Shown: piece by piece, positions 36,033-52,748 of the stretch
How positions within the stretch are numbered: the stretch's first letter is position 1
Layout: every line of letters starts with the position of its first letter
Origin: Euptelea pleiosperma
Taxonomy: Eukaryota; Streptophyta; Magnoliopsida; Ranunculales; Eupteleaceae
Reading direction: 5' to 3'
DNA length: 64,000 nucleotides
NCBI GenBank assembly: GCA_035048495.1
Contig: CM068553.1
Span: forward strand, 10,781,259 to 10,845,258
Position numbers and translations under genes: made by a program
Notes under the pieces: generated by a model
What the model saw: only the letters and a program-made list of their open reading frames with translations
What the model was told of the DNA's origin: nothing
Databases searched by the model: none

Positions 36033-36930
36033 ATCTTTCATTTTAGAAATAGGAGTAAATGATGAGAAGTTTAATTCTTCTTCTTTAAGGGAAAAATTGG
36101 ATATTTTTCGCGAAATATTTTGTATATGGTTAGGGTTCCTTTACAGATCCTTATCGACATTAATTAAGATTTTTAAACTTGTATTTGTGGGAATTCAGAT
36201 TTCTTTATCCTTCATCTTAGATCTTAATACTTGCAATTAGTAAGCATCAACTGACACCCAATTGCACATTCAACCTCAGAAAATCAACACCATGTGATGT
36301 ACCCATGGCCACATCTATCATTCAATCAGTGGCTACATCATGGATGGATCATGGTGCATGTTTTAGTCTCGAAAGATCGATTTGGTGATCTTGACTAGAG
36401 ATGGGCCGATTGAATGTTCGTAAAGCTGATTGAGATCTTTCATCTTCTTCAAGGGAAAAATTGGATATTTTTCGCAAAAGATTTCGTGAATGGTTAAGGA
36501 CCCTTTACAGATCCTTATCAACATTAATTAAGATTTTTAAACATGTATTTGTGGGAATTCAGACTTTTTTTTATCCTTCTCAATAGATTGCGAATTCAAC
36601 CTACAAAAAATCAACAGCATGAGATGCACCCATGGCCCCATCTATCATTCAATCAGTGGCTACATTATGTATGGGTCAGGTGTCGTAATCTTGAAAATCG
36701 AACTGATAGATTTGATGATCTTGACTAGAGATGACATGATCGAACGTTTGTATAGCTGACTGAGGTCTTTCATCTCAGAAATATGAGAGAACTGGTGAAA
36801 AGTTTCATCTTCTCCAATGGAAGAATTGGATATTTTTCGCAAAATATTTCGTGTATGGTTAAGGGTCCTTTACAGATCCTTATCAACATTAAATGGCACC
36901 CGATTACGAATTCAACCTAAAAAAAATCAA

Positions 36931-38510
36931 TTTAATTTCCTGATCGAAATTAAGCTCATGGGACCCATCGAACGGATGGTCCCATCTCTTATGATTGTGC
37001 CATGTGTACTGTTTTTCCATCATATAGCAACCTGCATTGTGATCTGCCCAATGGGTACCTTAGATTTTCTCATTCCGTTACACTTGATTATGCATGGTTT
37101 TCTTAATTAATATCGCGCGCAATCTATCTAGCTCATAGAGAAGAAAGAGAAGAACTGGCACACAATTAGGATGGCTACATTAAGGATTTTTTTTTTTGTT
37201 GAGGTGGTATGTTGGTCACGGATGCCTGTCATGTGTGTCACGTCATATATTGCCACTTGGCACACTTTTAAGACCACTGATCTCGGAAATGTTTGGCACC
37301 CTCCTCGGTCAATTTGCATGGATAGATCCAATTTTTTCACCCAAGGATCGATTTGATTTCTTATCGGATCGATACCAGATCAGTACCAATCTGACTCGAA
37401 TCCAATCCATTGCTAGCCCTAGTATGGGCGGTGTCCTTACTCGTGTCCGCGGGGACTTATTCCGATGCTCTAAGAGGTCCAGATACCCTGTGATCAATAA
37501 ATAAACAATATCTATCAAGCTGATTTTTCTAGATTCACCAAAAGTGGGCCAACCCCTTACGAGATCATTAAACCGAAGATCGTGCTACATGGCAATATTT
37601 GGGGTGACCAAGACACTAGACAGGTATTAGTGACCAACAACAGCGGTTTCCTCGCCCGTCGTCACCATGGCCATGTGACCTTGAAATGAACAAGAGGAAT
37701 GTTGTTAAAATATAATAGAGTTAATTTATTAATAGAGAACCAAAGAGTCGTGCTATCCCACGGATAACTGGATAAAAAATTCGTGCGATTGAGACCATTA
37801 ACCGTTAGATTCAAGAGATCCACGCAATTGTTGCCTGGTGGACTGTAATTCTCTTGAATCCAATGGTCAATATCCTTAAACCGCACATATTTTGTCTGGT
37901 TATCCATGGGATAGCATTTTCCTAACCAAATGCGAAGTCCTAAGCAACACAGGATGTGGGGTTTGTCACGGGAGAACTGTTTCATAACAGATAGTGATTC
38001 CACAGGTTCCCCTTCGTACATGGCAATTCACAGTAAGTATCGCATAATTAATTTAAATATGATAAAAATCAAAAAAATTATTTTTAATTTTTACAAGTGG
38101 AAGGAGAGGATGGTCGATCCCCGGGATTGGTTAGATCAATTATTTCACAATCTACGGTTATAATTTTTTTTTTTTTTTTTTTCGCTTTGTCTAAGATGTC
38201 CTTTCGCATACAAGGTAAGATAAATATAATTTGGGGGCATTTTTGGAAGAGTAGTGTAAAATTATGAGCAACATGTAATATAAAGATGGGTCCCTCTAAC
38301 CCCAAAATAAAATAAAGGAAACCCCACCACTGCAATCACCACCACCGCCACCGCCACTACCATGTGACAGTGTACTTAAAAATTAAGGCAAACAGGCATC
38401 ATATCCCATGCCTTCTAAGTTATCAGACAATTTGCATTTTAAAAATATGAAAAACATGCATTTGCATCTTGGGATACCATGCCCAGTACCAGCATAAATT
38501 AAGGGAGAAA
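36931..38510. other. No gene recognised
   Basis: AT-rich sequence. A run of T at 38165-38182 and CCACCGCCACCGCCAC near 38341-38356 are simple repeats. Open frames such as the minus-strand one at 37662-38021 show no family resemblance and contain an inverted pair around AACCAATGG/CCATTGG-type phrases. Confidence 0.4.
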
Positions 38511-38519
38511 AAAATATTT

Positions 38520-38709
38520 GGGTCGGGCTCCCCGAGACTTGGCTTTTTTGACAGGCTCCCGGGACTTGCCTTCTGAGCGCGAGAATCCAATGGTACTGAT
38601 AGTGCTGAGCTGGCATTCAACAAAATCACTGTCGGATTTGGGAATCCACACCGGAGAAGACAAGTCCTTGGAGCCTGTCAAAAAAAGGCAGGTCCCGGGA
38701 ACCTGTTCC
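38520..38709. mobile_element. Short fold-back MITE (9-bp TSD, one mismatch)
   Basis: A 190 bp element with flanks AAAATATTT (38511-38519) and AAAATATAT (38710-38718). Inverted arms share TTTTTTGACAGGCTCC and its complement. Similar GGCTCC..GGACCCC..AATCCAACGGTGG phrases recur at 49.47 and 58.35 kb. Confidence 0.65.
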
Positions 38710-38871
38710 AAAATATATATACTGTAAAAATCCCTATCATTGCTTAGAGCTTTTTTCTCTTTTTGTGTTTGGTTAGTAATGAAGAACCATTACAAGTTTT
38801 GTGTTATTACATTTCCAACTAGGATAAGATTATCTGTTGTTTGGCTACCATCGATATTCACTAGTTTAAAG

Positions 38872-39104
38872 TGTGATTTAAAAAATGACCGTTATAACGA
38901 AAACACCAGATCCCATTACGTCATTTCCTGTTACAACCCTTTTTACAAAAAAAAATAAAAATAATATTGGTTATCATTTTTGGAAAAAGAGGTCTTTTTG
39001 AAAAAAAAAAATATATAATATTAATATTTTTACTTTTTTTTGAGTGATGTGACCTGTAAACGTTATAAGACCGTTATACAGAGTCACAGACCATTTAAAA
39101 CTTG
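38872..39104. mobile_element. MITE, hAT-like (perfect 8-bp TSD)
   Basis: A 233 bp element bounded by perfect GTTTAAAG duplications at 38864-38871 and 39105-39112. Ends are TGTGATTTAAAAAATGACCG and, inverted, CAAGTTTTAAATGGTC, so the first bases have drifted from CATGG. The interior has GTTATAACG units. Confidence 0.8.
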
Positions 39105-39752
39105 GTTTAAAGTTATTCTTTGAATAATCTTGCTCTGTAGAGAGAAAAATTAGTGTAATGTAGTTCCACCTAAACTTAGAACTTCAGTCTCATAAAGGCA
39201 ACTATTTGCAGCGACATCACTTTTTGCGTGTCCGTGCGTTATTTATTTATTTTTGCAGAGAAAAAGTTGATGTCCCGCTCCCAAATGTGGTCCATTGACC
39301 CATGGCTGTTTGGCCCACCTCTTGACACACCAAAAATCTGCTTGACTCATAATCTCTAGCAGTTACATTTGAGTGTACCTAAGAAAGCTGAAATCCAACG
39401 TCTTGAAATTAGCCCATTAAATTGCTCAAATCCAATGGATAGAAATCACCAATCAAGCTGATTTTTGGTGTAGGTCCACCAAAAGGTGAGCCAAACATCC
39501 ATGGGTCAGTGGGCCAGAAAGAGCGTGCAATATGGCATTTTGGGGGGTACAGCAAACAGGGGAACCTGCATGAGAGATGTGATTTGCTGCAAGACTTTTA
39601 CCCAACACCTTGCAGCCTTATCTGACTTCATTAATCCCATATCCAACAACTTGGTGTTATATCAGAGGAAAATTACAGAAGAAATCTCATTGGTTAGAAA
39701 AGCGAGTCAAAAATGATAGGCGGTAATAGTACAAAATTCATATGCCATTCAC

Positions 39753-40110
39753 ATGTAAACCTTTGATGACAGCGTGCAATATGAGCCACGTGGCACAATA
39801 TTAGAGGAGTCTGACCGTATGGATGTTTTGCCAATCCCTAGGTGGACCTACAAACCAAAAATCAGTATGATTAGTGATTTCCACGCATTGGATTGGAATT
39901 ATTTTCATGGGTTGATTTTAACCATGGGAACTTGAGCATTATTGACCATTATTTGAGGTACAAAGATCCAAAGGTTTGAAATCACTAATCAAGCTGAGTT
40001 TTGTAGGTCCACCTAGGGATTGGAAAAACATCCATACGGTCAGAGTCTGCTAAGAGTGTGCCATGTGGCTCATATTGCGCGCTGCCGCACTGTCATCAAA
40101 AGTTTTACTC
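39753..40110. mobile_element. Fold-back MITE with perfect 9-bp TSD (Mutator-like)
   Basis: A 358 bp element with duplications GCCATTCAC at 39744-39752 and 40111-40119. Ends are TGTAAACCTTTGATGACAG and, inverted, GAGTAAAACTTTTGATGACAG. The arms carry ATGAGCCACGTGGCAC, TGACCGTATGGATGTTTTG, GGTGGACCTACAAACC and their inverted partners. Confidence 0.85.
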
Positions 40111-40139
40111 GCCATTCACCAGTGCCCCCACCAATTGCA

Positions 40140-40543
40140 GAGTAAAATTTGTCACAAGATGTTGTGACGGAAGCCGGTCACAGCACTCAATAGGAGCCAC
40201 GTAGCATACTATTAGAGGACGATGACCGTATGGATGTTTGGCCAGTCCCTCGGTGGACCTACAAACAAAAAATCAGCTTGATTAGTGATTTCTAACTGAT
40301 TCTATTGAAGTTATTTTCATGGATTAATTTTAACGGTAGGAATTTGAGCATTAATGAGCGTTATTTGGGTGCCAAAATCCAAAGGTTGTAAATCACTAAT
40401 CAGGCTGATTTTTGGTTTATAGGTCCACTGAGGGACTGGCCAACCATCCATACGATCAGCTCCCTCTGATCATATGCCACGTGGCTCGTATTGAGTGCTG
40501 TGACTGGCTTCCGTCACAACATCTTGTGACACAAATTTTACTC
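40140..40543. mobile_element. Fold-back MITE with perfect 9-bp TSD (Mutator-like)
   Basis: A 404 bp element, duplications CCAATTGCA at 40131-40139 and 40544-40552. Ends are GAGTAAAATTTGTCACAAG and, inverted, GAGTAAAATTTGTGTCACAAG. It is palindromic over almost its whole length with a small central loop. It lies only 29 bp from the related element at 39753-40110. Confidence 0.9.
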
Positions 40544-40552
40544 CCAATTGCA

Positions 40553-41204
40553 ATATGAGACGTTCCTGTTATAGCCGTTGCCTAGAACATTTCTTTTTCC
40601 AATTTTGCCCCTGTAGCATTTTTTTGCTTTTAGATTTTTTTTTTCCCCATTTTCTAACATCGGGTGTCAACAGGTCGGTTCCACTTTGGTTCCTAAGGTA
40701 CCCAGAACCGGAACCAATATTTTCGGTTCTTATCGGTTCCAGTTCTCAAAAATGATAGATTCAGAATCAGAATCAGAATCAGAACCAGTTGTTTGGTTCT
40801 GGTTCCAGGTATATCAGTTCCAATCTTGATAATATGACAATTTTAGTTTGGTTCCGGTTCCTTTTAGTTCGGTTCTAATGCTGAAGACAGCTCTCCGGCG
40901 ACTTCAGTTGCCTGCCCTTGTAAAGAAGGTGACAACAACGATCATTTGCTCGATGTGTGATGAAGCAAATGAATGCAAAATCATAATACCAAGGAACTCA
41001 CTGAATAAATTCAGGCATGTTCTAAATGATAAATAGCCTCAAATGGCCAACACAAGCCATAAAACATTACATAGCAACGCAGGATAAGAAAGGGTGGCTT
41101 AGATTTCACCATGGCAACGATAGTAGTAGACGGCTCATCTTTGAGCTACCTGCATGTCCTTTAAATATTCTCTTAAACCGTTTTATCTGATTATCAAGAT
41201 CCCC
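40553..41204. other. EPSPS 3' flank, simple repeats
   Basis: GGTTC-rich sequence at 40670-40870 with a TCAGAATCAGAATCAGAA run near 40759. No coding region recognised. The EPSPS polyadenylation region is expected between about 40900 and 41204. Confidence 0.45.
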
Positions 41205-47130
<5,926 letters not shown>

Positions 47131-47639
47131 TCAACGTGTATGAGATACAGAAGGAGGAGAAATGGTTTTGTTGTTTATTTTCTATTCTGGTTTGGCTGGT
47201 CTTCTTCACCTACCCACTTCCCACCAGCTACAAGGGGGTGCGCACGCTAAGGTTGGAGTATTTTTTTTCTTTCTCTGGCAGACGACTCAGACCCTCACCA
47301 ACCAAGCCGATGGGGCGCGCACGTTTAAGTTTTAGTTAGATTTAGCGGATGGGACCCACTGGTAGATATAGAAAAGGACGCGAATCATGAGGGTTTGGTG
47401 ACGGTTCGGGCCTTTGTGGTCCAAGGGAGAGGAACCGGGGGACTAGCCGAGACTCTTACCAAACACTGTTTTCAAAGTCCTACATCCAACAACCCTCTCT
47501 TGTGCTTGTGTTGGAAGGCTTTGAGCCTTTGGATTGGAGTAGTACCTTACCTAACCCTTTATTTTTCTTTAATTTTTAAAACATATGGGTTTTTGGGGGT
47601 CCACCATTTGATGGGTTTTCCCTTGGGCTGTTCTTTGAT

Positions 47640-47830
47640 GCAGAATTGGAGCATTATTGACCATTATTTGGGGTACAAAGATCCAAAGGTTTGAAATTAC
47701 TAATCAGGCTGATTTTTTGTTTGTATGTCCACCTAGGTATTGACCAAACATCCATATAGTCAGCGTCCTCTAAGAGTGTGCCATGTGGCTCATATTGTGG
47801 GCTGGTCAGCAAAGTTCTACCCATGAATGG
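47640..47830. mobile_element. Half of a fold-back MITE
   Basis: Carries the right half of the 9-bp-TSD fold-back family (GAGCATTATTGACCATTATTT, TCAGGCTGATTTTTTGTTTG, ACATCCATATAGTCAG, GCCATGTGGCTCATATTG) but no left arm. Truncated. Confidence 0.6.
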
Positions 47831-47984
47831 TGAGTTAGTTACTTTGACAGTTGGGTTCGGTGTAAAAGGTGGGCATTTTTTCTTTTGGGTAAGTAAAAAG
47901 AAAAAAAAGAGAGAAAAAAAGAACACCAACAACAACAGCGGTTTTAGCCTAATCTGATGACTTAATTCAGTACTGGAAATGCCC

Positions 47985-48327
47985 CGAGTAAAACTTCTGT
48001 CACAAGATGTTGTGACCTAGGCGCTCAATATGAGACACGTGGCAGACTATTAGAGGGCACTGACCGTATGGATGTTTGGCCAGTCCATTGGTCAACCCGC
48101 AAACCAAAAATCAGCCGTATAGATCTTTACACCCAAATAACGCTCGATAATACTCAAATTCCTATGGTTAGAATCAACCCATGAAAATAACTTCAATCCA
48201 ACGCTTAGAAATCACTAATCAGACTGATTTTTGGTTTGCAGGTCCACCGAAGGACTGGCCAAACATCCATAAGGTCAGCTCCCTCTAATAGTGTGCCACA
48301 TGGCACTTATTGATAGAAGTTTCATTC
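47985..48327. mobile_element. Fold-back MITE with perfect 9-bp TSD
   Basis: A 343 bp element with duplications GAAATGCCC at 47976-47984 and 48328-48336. Ends are CGAGTAAAACTTCTGTCACAAG and, inverted, GAATGAAACTTCTATCAATAAG. It has the same core as the elements at 39.75-40.54 kb. Confidence 0.82.
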
Positions 48328-48424
48328 GAAATGCCCTTCCCATTTCACGTTTAACTTTTGGAAAGACAAGAAAAGACAGTTTTGTTTTAGGGCCACACTA
48401 AAACTTGCCTTACAGGTGATGGTC

Positions 48425-48715
48425 ACTGACTGCCCACAATATGAGCCACATGGCACATTTTTAGAGGATGCTGATTGTACATATGTTTGGCCAATCCCTA
48501 GGTGGACCTACAAACCAAAAATCAATGTCGTTAGTAATTTCTAAGCATTGGATTGGAATCATTTTCATGGGTTGCTTTTAACCGTATAAATATAAACATT
48601 ATTGACTATTATTTGGGCTACAAGATTGAAAGGTTTGAAATCACTAATCAGGCTGATTTTTTTTTTGGTTTGTAGGTCCACCTACAGATTGGCCAAACAA
48701 CCATAAAGTCAGGGT
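48425..48715. mobile_element. Fold-back MITE, truncated
   Basis: Left arm with CACAATATGAGCCACATGGCAC and right arm with TGGCCAAACAACCATAAAGTCAG. The right terminus is lost at about 48715, and no duplication was found. Confidence 0.6.
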
Positions 48716-49454
48716 TATGTTACCACCGTCCCGACACCCTAGGTCCAAAGTACCACTGTTTTAAAACTGGTTGAGTCAATGGAAACTCAGCCTATTTGAC
48801 CCGATGAATTTCATAAATACTCACCGAGTCAACTCAACCAAGTCTTATAAATATTTTTAATATATTAAGTTATAAACTATGAACAAAATGAGCTTAGGCT
48901 CTGTATGGTTGTCATGAATAAGCTTTCTAGAAATGATTTTTGCATATAAATATCATAAAAAAATTTCTTCGTCAACACCTTCTAACATACAAAATCTTTT
49001 TTTCTGTAAAACTTTTTGTTGATCACCATACAGAGCCTTATCTAATTATTATAAAAAGAATAAAAAATAAAAAGGTTATCGGAGAAAATAAAATAAAAGG
49101 GGAAAAGAATAAACATAAAAACCTACAACAAAAACCATAGAAAACATTTGTTACCGCCAAAGCAACCAACGCCACTGCTGAAATCCTCCATTGCCGCCGC
49201 CGTATGTCGTATGACGCGCGCTGCCTTTTCAATATGCTTTCCGTTCATTTTATCATCTATAATTAAAAAGAAAAAGAAAACTCCTTACAAATGTTAAGGC
49301 ATGGAAGAGGAGAGTGAGATTTCTCCTCTCATATCTTTCTCTCTGTTTCTCTCTTTCTCTTACACTTTACAAAACCACACTCCAATTAGCCAGCTCTGCC
49401 TTTGCTCAACCACACCATACCCCCATGAAAAAACGTGCTTTATCCGGTTTTCAA

Positions 49455-49690
49455 AATGTTTAAATTTCAAAACGGGAAATGCTCAGGCTCCAAGGACCCC
49501 TTTTTTCTGACCCCTGCTTTCACGAATCCAACGGTGGTTGTCAGCACACAAAAAGTGAAAAATGGATGCGAGCTTGGCACTGACAACCACCGTTGGATTA
49601 TTGAAATCCAAGGTGGAGCACACGAACACGGAGAGGGGTCAGATAAAAAGGGGGTCCCTTGTGCCCCGACCCAGAGAGGCTCTGTCCATT
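49455..49690. repeat. Imperfect palindrome, MITE-like
   Basis: The left part has CAGGCTCCAAGGACCCC, CTGACCCCT and TCCAACGGTGGTTGTCAG. The right part carries the complements (CTGACAACCACCGTTGGA, AGGGGTCAG, GGGGTCCCTTG). It is the same motif set as at 38520-38709 and about 58350-58440. Target duplication not determined. Confidence 0.6.
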
Positions 49691-50019
49691 AAGCTTTTTA
49701 CCTCTTTCAGTCAACATTTGACCATAATGCCCCTAAAGCAAAATTGTCCTTGCCACTCTTTTTAAAAGTTAAATGTGAAGTGAATGAGGGCGTGTTTGGT
49801 AGCATGCCTTTGGCGAGCATCTTGACACACGTCTTGGGAGATAATAGGTGTTAGGATTATACCAAGGCTATCGCCCAAGACGTGCGCCTTCAGAGACACA
49901 ATGGACCTAATAGACTCGTGAGATTGCACCTTTAGGAATGGACCTGCAAGCCCATCATCTTGACCCACTTAATGTGTGGCCCACTTATGATGTAGAGGCT
50001 CAAATGATTTATCAATTCT

Positions 50020-50480
50020 ATGTTGTATGAGTGACCCACATGATCTATTAAATTATGTGGGCCTACATGATCTATCAACTCCATAATTATGTCGGGCCAT
50101 ATGATCTATCAATTCCTATTCTTATGTGAGTCCCACTTGATGCATGGTGTCCACATATTTATCCCGTTATTATGTGGTGCCTACATAATCTATGAACCCT
50201 AGCTAGTTATTATGTGGAAATTACTTGATGTGTGGAGTGTAGGGCCCACATGATCTATTAACCCTGTTATTATGTAGGGCCCACACACGATCTATGAACC
50301 CCATTATTATGTGGGGCCTACATGATCTAACCGTACTTATTATGTGGGGCCCACTTAAAGTGTGAGGTCCATATATGAACCCCATTATTATGTGGGACCT
50401 ACATGATCTCTCAACCGTTGTTATTATTTGGGGCCCACTTAATGTGTGAGTCCATATATTAACCCCTATTACTATGTAGG
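50020..50480. repeat. Degenerate minisatellite
   Basis: Phrases built on TTATTATGTGGGGCC(C/T)AC and ATGATCTAT(C/G/T)AAC repeat at irregular spacing of about 40-60 bp through the interval. A 113-codon minus-strand open frame here (50221-50562) is only the translation of the repeat. Confidence 0.75.
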
Positions 50481-51373
50481 ACTTACAAATTTTGACCTGA
50501 AGAGATAAAAAAAAAAGGCTAACTAGAAATATCATTTCCTTTTCAAAAATGTAAAAACACATTTTTCAAGGTGTATCTGACGGTTTAGAGACATCTGAGT
50601 GCTTTTGCTCAAGATTGAGCAAAGGTCGTCAAATGGGCCTTTCTCTCCAGGTCCAGACCATAGCATCTTATTACCTAGTCCACTGTCAATGACTTAAAAT
50701 TGACTAACAAAATGATGAAAATGTCCCTTCCCTCAACCTTAGAACAAGGGTTTGGGCCAAAACCTTAACCCCAAATCAAATAGTTGTGGGGGATCAATGG
50801 CCAACAACTCATTGTAATGAGTTGCCTGCTCATCATCAAGAACCAACTTACCAAAGTGGCAGTCTCATGACCGGCCAATTACCACTTGGCAAACTAACCA
50901 ATTTACAATTTTCATACCAATGAAAGACAACCCACACCTGCTATATAGATTTATTATCGGGGCTGCAATTTCATTGTGTTTGTATTGTATCTCATTGATC
51001 CTTGTTCAAATCCCTCAAATGCTTAACTTTTGCGACAGTTAGAATTTTAAGAAGCCCAATGATGCCATAGCACAGGGAGTACACGAGAATCCAATCCAAC
51101 GGTCGTGATTTCATGGTTGAAGGGGGGTGAATGACATCCTGACCAAGGCAAGTTGTTGGGATTCCTTAGTAGAAGGTATTGCATGCCCTCTTGGCTATAG
51201 TATCATTTTCCTTCTAAGAATGTTCTCTAAGCATTTTCAAATTGTGAGGGGTTATCTCAAATTTAAAAGATAAACATGGGGTGTAGGTCAAAAATTTGGC
51301 TGACCGGTGACTGTCACTGACCACCCACAAAATAAATATATAGGTGATGGCTCATAGGATCGGCACACGGCTG

Positions 51374-51447
51374 TAAAGGGTGAGCACCATTATATTAGGG
51401 AGCGCATATTTAAAGGGTGAGCACCATTATATTAGGGAGCGCATATT
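51374..51447. repeat. Exact tandem duplication, 37-bp unit x2
   Basis: TAAAGGGTGAGCACCATTAT through GCGCATATT occurs at 51374-51410 and 51411-51447. A (CT)n run follows at about 51507-51528. Confidence 0.85.
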
Positions 51448-51534
51448 CGCACACCCCATTTCCTATCAGGGTAGACTCCTGGTCGGGGCACACCCCAAAA
51501 AGAGAGCTCTCTCTCTCTCTCTCTCTCTAAAAAT

Positions 51535-51735
51535 TGGCTGACCAGCGACAGTCACTTACCGACCACAATATGAGCTACGTGGCATAGCATGTTTTTAGAG
51601 GACACCGACCGTATGGATGTTTGGCCAATCCCTAGGTGGACCTACAAACCAAAAATCAACCTGATTATTGATTTTGAAGTGTTGGATTGGAGCCATTTTC
51701 AAGCGTTGGATTGGAGCCATTCTATCCTAGCACCA
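51535..51735. mobile_element. Fold-back MITE, left half
   Basis: CACAATATGAGCTACGTGGCA, then ACCGACCGTATGGATGTTTGG and CTAGGTGGACCTACAAACCAA belong to the 9-bp-TSD fold-back family. The right arm is missing, and GCGTTGGATTGGAGCCATT is repeated at the break. Confidence 0.6.
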
Positions 51736-52544
51736 TTATTTTATAAGCGAGCCATGAGTCACACACACATATACTTAGGCTAGAGGAACAAGCCGGTCAA
51801 CAGTTTGACTCTCACATGAACGACCTTTCACTGCCACATGGGGTCATTGCACCACACGCGCGCACACATAAAGCGAATATGATAGAATATGCTGAAATAC
51901 TCTCAGATTGTGACCCCACCTACAGTCGTCTTCCCCAAAATGTAGATGGGGTAAGCTTAGGCTAAGATTAGGAGCTTCACCCACCACACATTTATCCAAG
52001 GGTCAATATCTTATATCTTCCCTTCCTCCTATCCCTTGGTGGGCTCCACACCATACATAAAGGATCACCTTAGCCATAATTGAATGGCTTGGTAGGACCC
52101 ACTCTTGTACATCAAAGATTACCTTATCCTTATTGAATGGCTTGAATCCTCCACCCAATTTTCAGACTCCTACAACAACAGACACCCCTTTCTCCTATCA
52201 TCCATCCGTTCACAATCCCATCTCTTCATATCTCAAAATATCTCCCTTACATAAGTGGATAAATTTATAAACTCACCTCCATTGAAGGGCATTCAAACTT
52301 CCCAAGGTTACCAGTGTTGAATCTGCTGGTATGCATAATAAGATAATCCCATTGTTTCTTAAATCACCAGAGTAGAACATATAACAGAGGGTAGAGTAAA
52401 ACCTCACTGAAAATTTCTCCATGAAAACATTACAAAATTAGATAGATCCAATGAGAGCAGTTACATATTTTTGTGAAAATTCAACAACAGACTCTCTGGT
52501 TCTTGATTCAATTTGGTGACATAGCTGCTCCATAGTGGAATACA

Positions 52545-52580
52545 AAAGGAAAGGAAAGGAAAGGAAAGGAAAGAAAGAGA
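52545..52580. repeat. (GGAAA)n microsatellite
   Basis: About six GGAAA units, about 170-205 bp downstream of the transketolase stop codon on the minus strand, so probably in its 3' UTR or flank. Confidence 0.8.
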
Positions 52581-52748
52581 AAATCCTTTTTTTTATTATT
52601 AGAATCCAAGAGGCCATTTTGAGGCCATTTTTCTAACTCAAATCTTAAGACTGGCCTCTACTCTTGTATTTTCCGAACTTGGAAGAGCAGGAATTTCAAA
52701 AACCCAAATGCCAAATAAGATGAAGATGAAAACCACAAGTAAACAGGC

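Larger units (their letters stand above)
35236..36930. repeat. Tandem array, three units of about 0.33 kb, first split by nested MITEs
   Basis: A block starting CCCATGGCC(C/A)CATCTATCATT recurs at about 35238, 36301 and 36632. A second block with AAATTGGATATTTTTCGC and TTTACAGATCCTTATC recurs at about 36095, 36460 and 36825. The blocks alternate, so the array has three units. Unit one is interrupted between 35385 and 36033 by a MITE. Short ORFs within it are repeats of one another and not genes. Confidence 0.8.

Noticed and set aside
37662..38021. 119-codon minus-strand open frame
   Set aside because: No recognisable domain, and part of it is built from an inverted repeat, so I treat it as chance.
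39720..40552. Possible CRISPR-like direct repeats
   Set aside because: The repeats are inverted arms of MITEs with target duplications in a plant genome, not regularly spaced direct repeats.
50221..50562. 113-codon minus-strand open frame with internal peptide repeats
   Set aside because: It is the translation of the GTGGGGCCCAC-type minisatellite.
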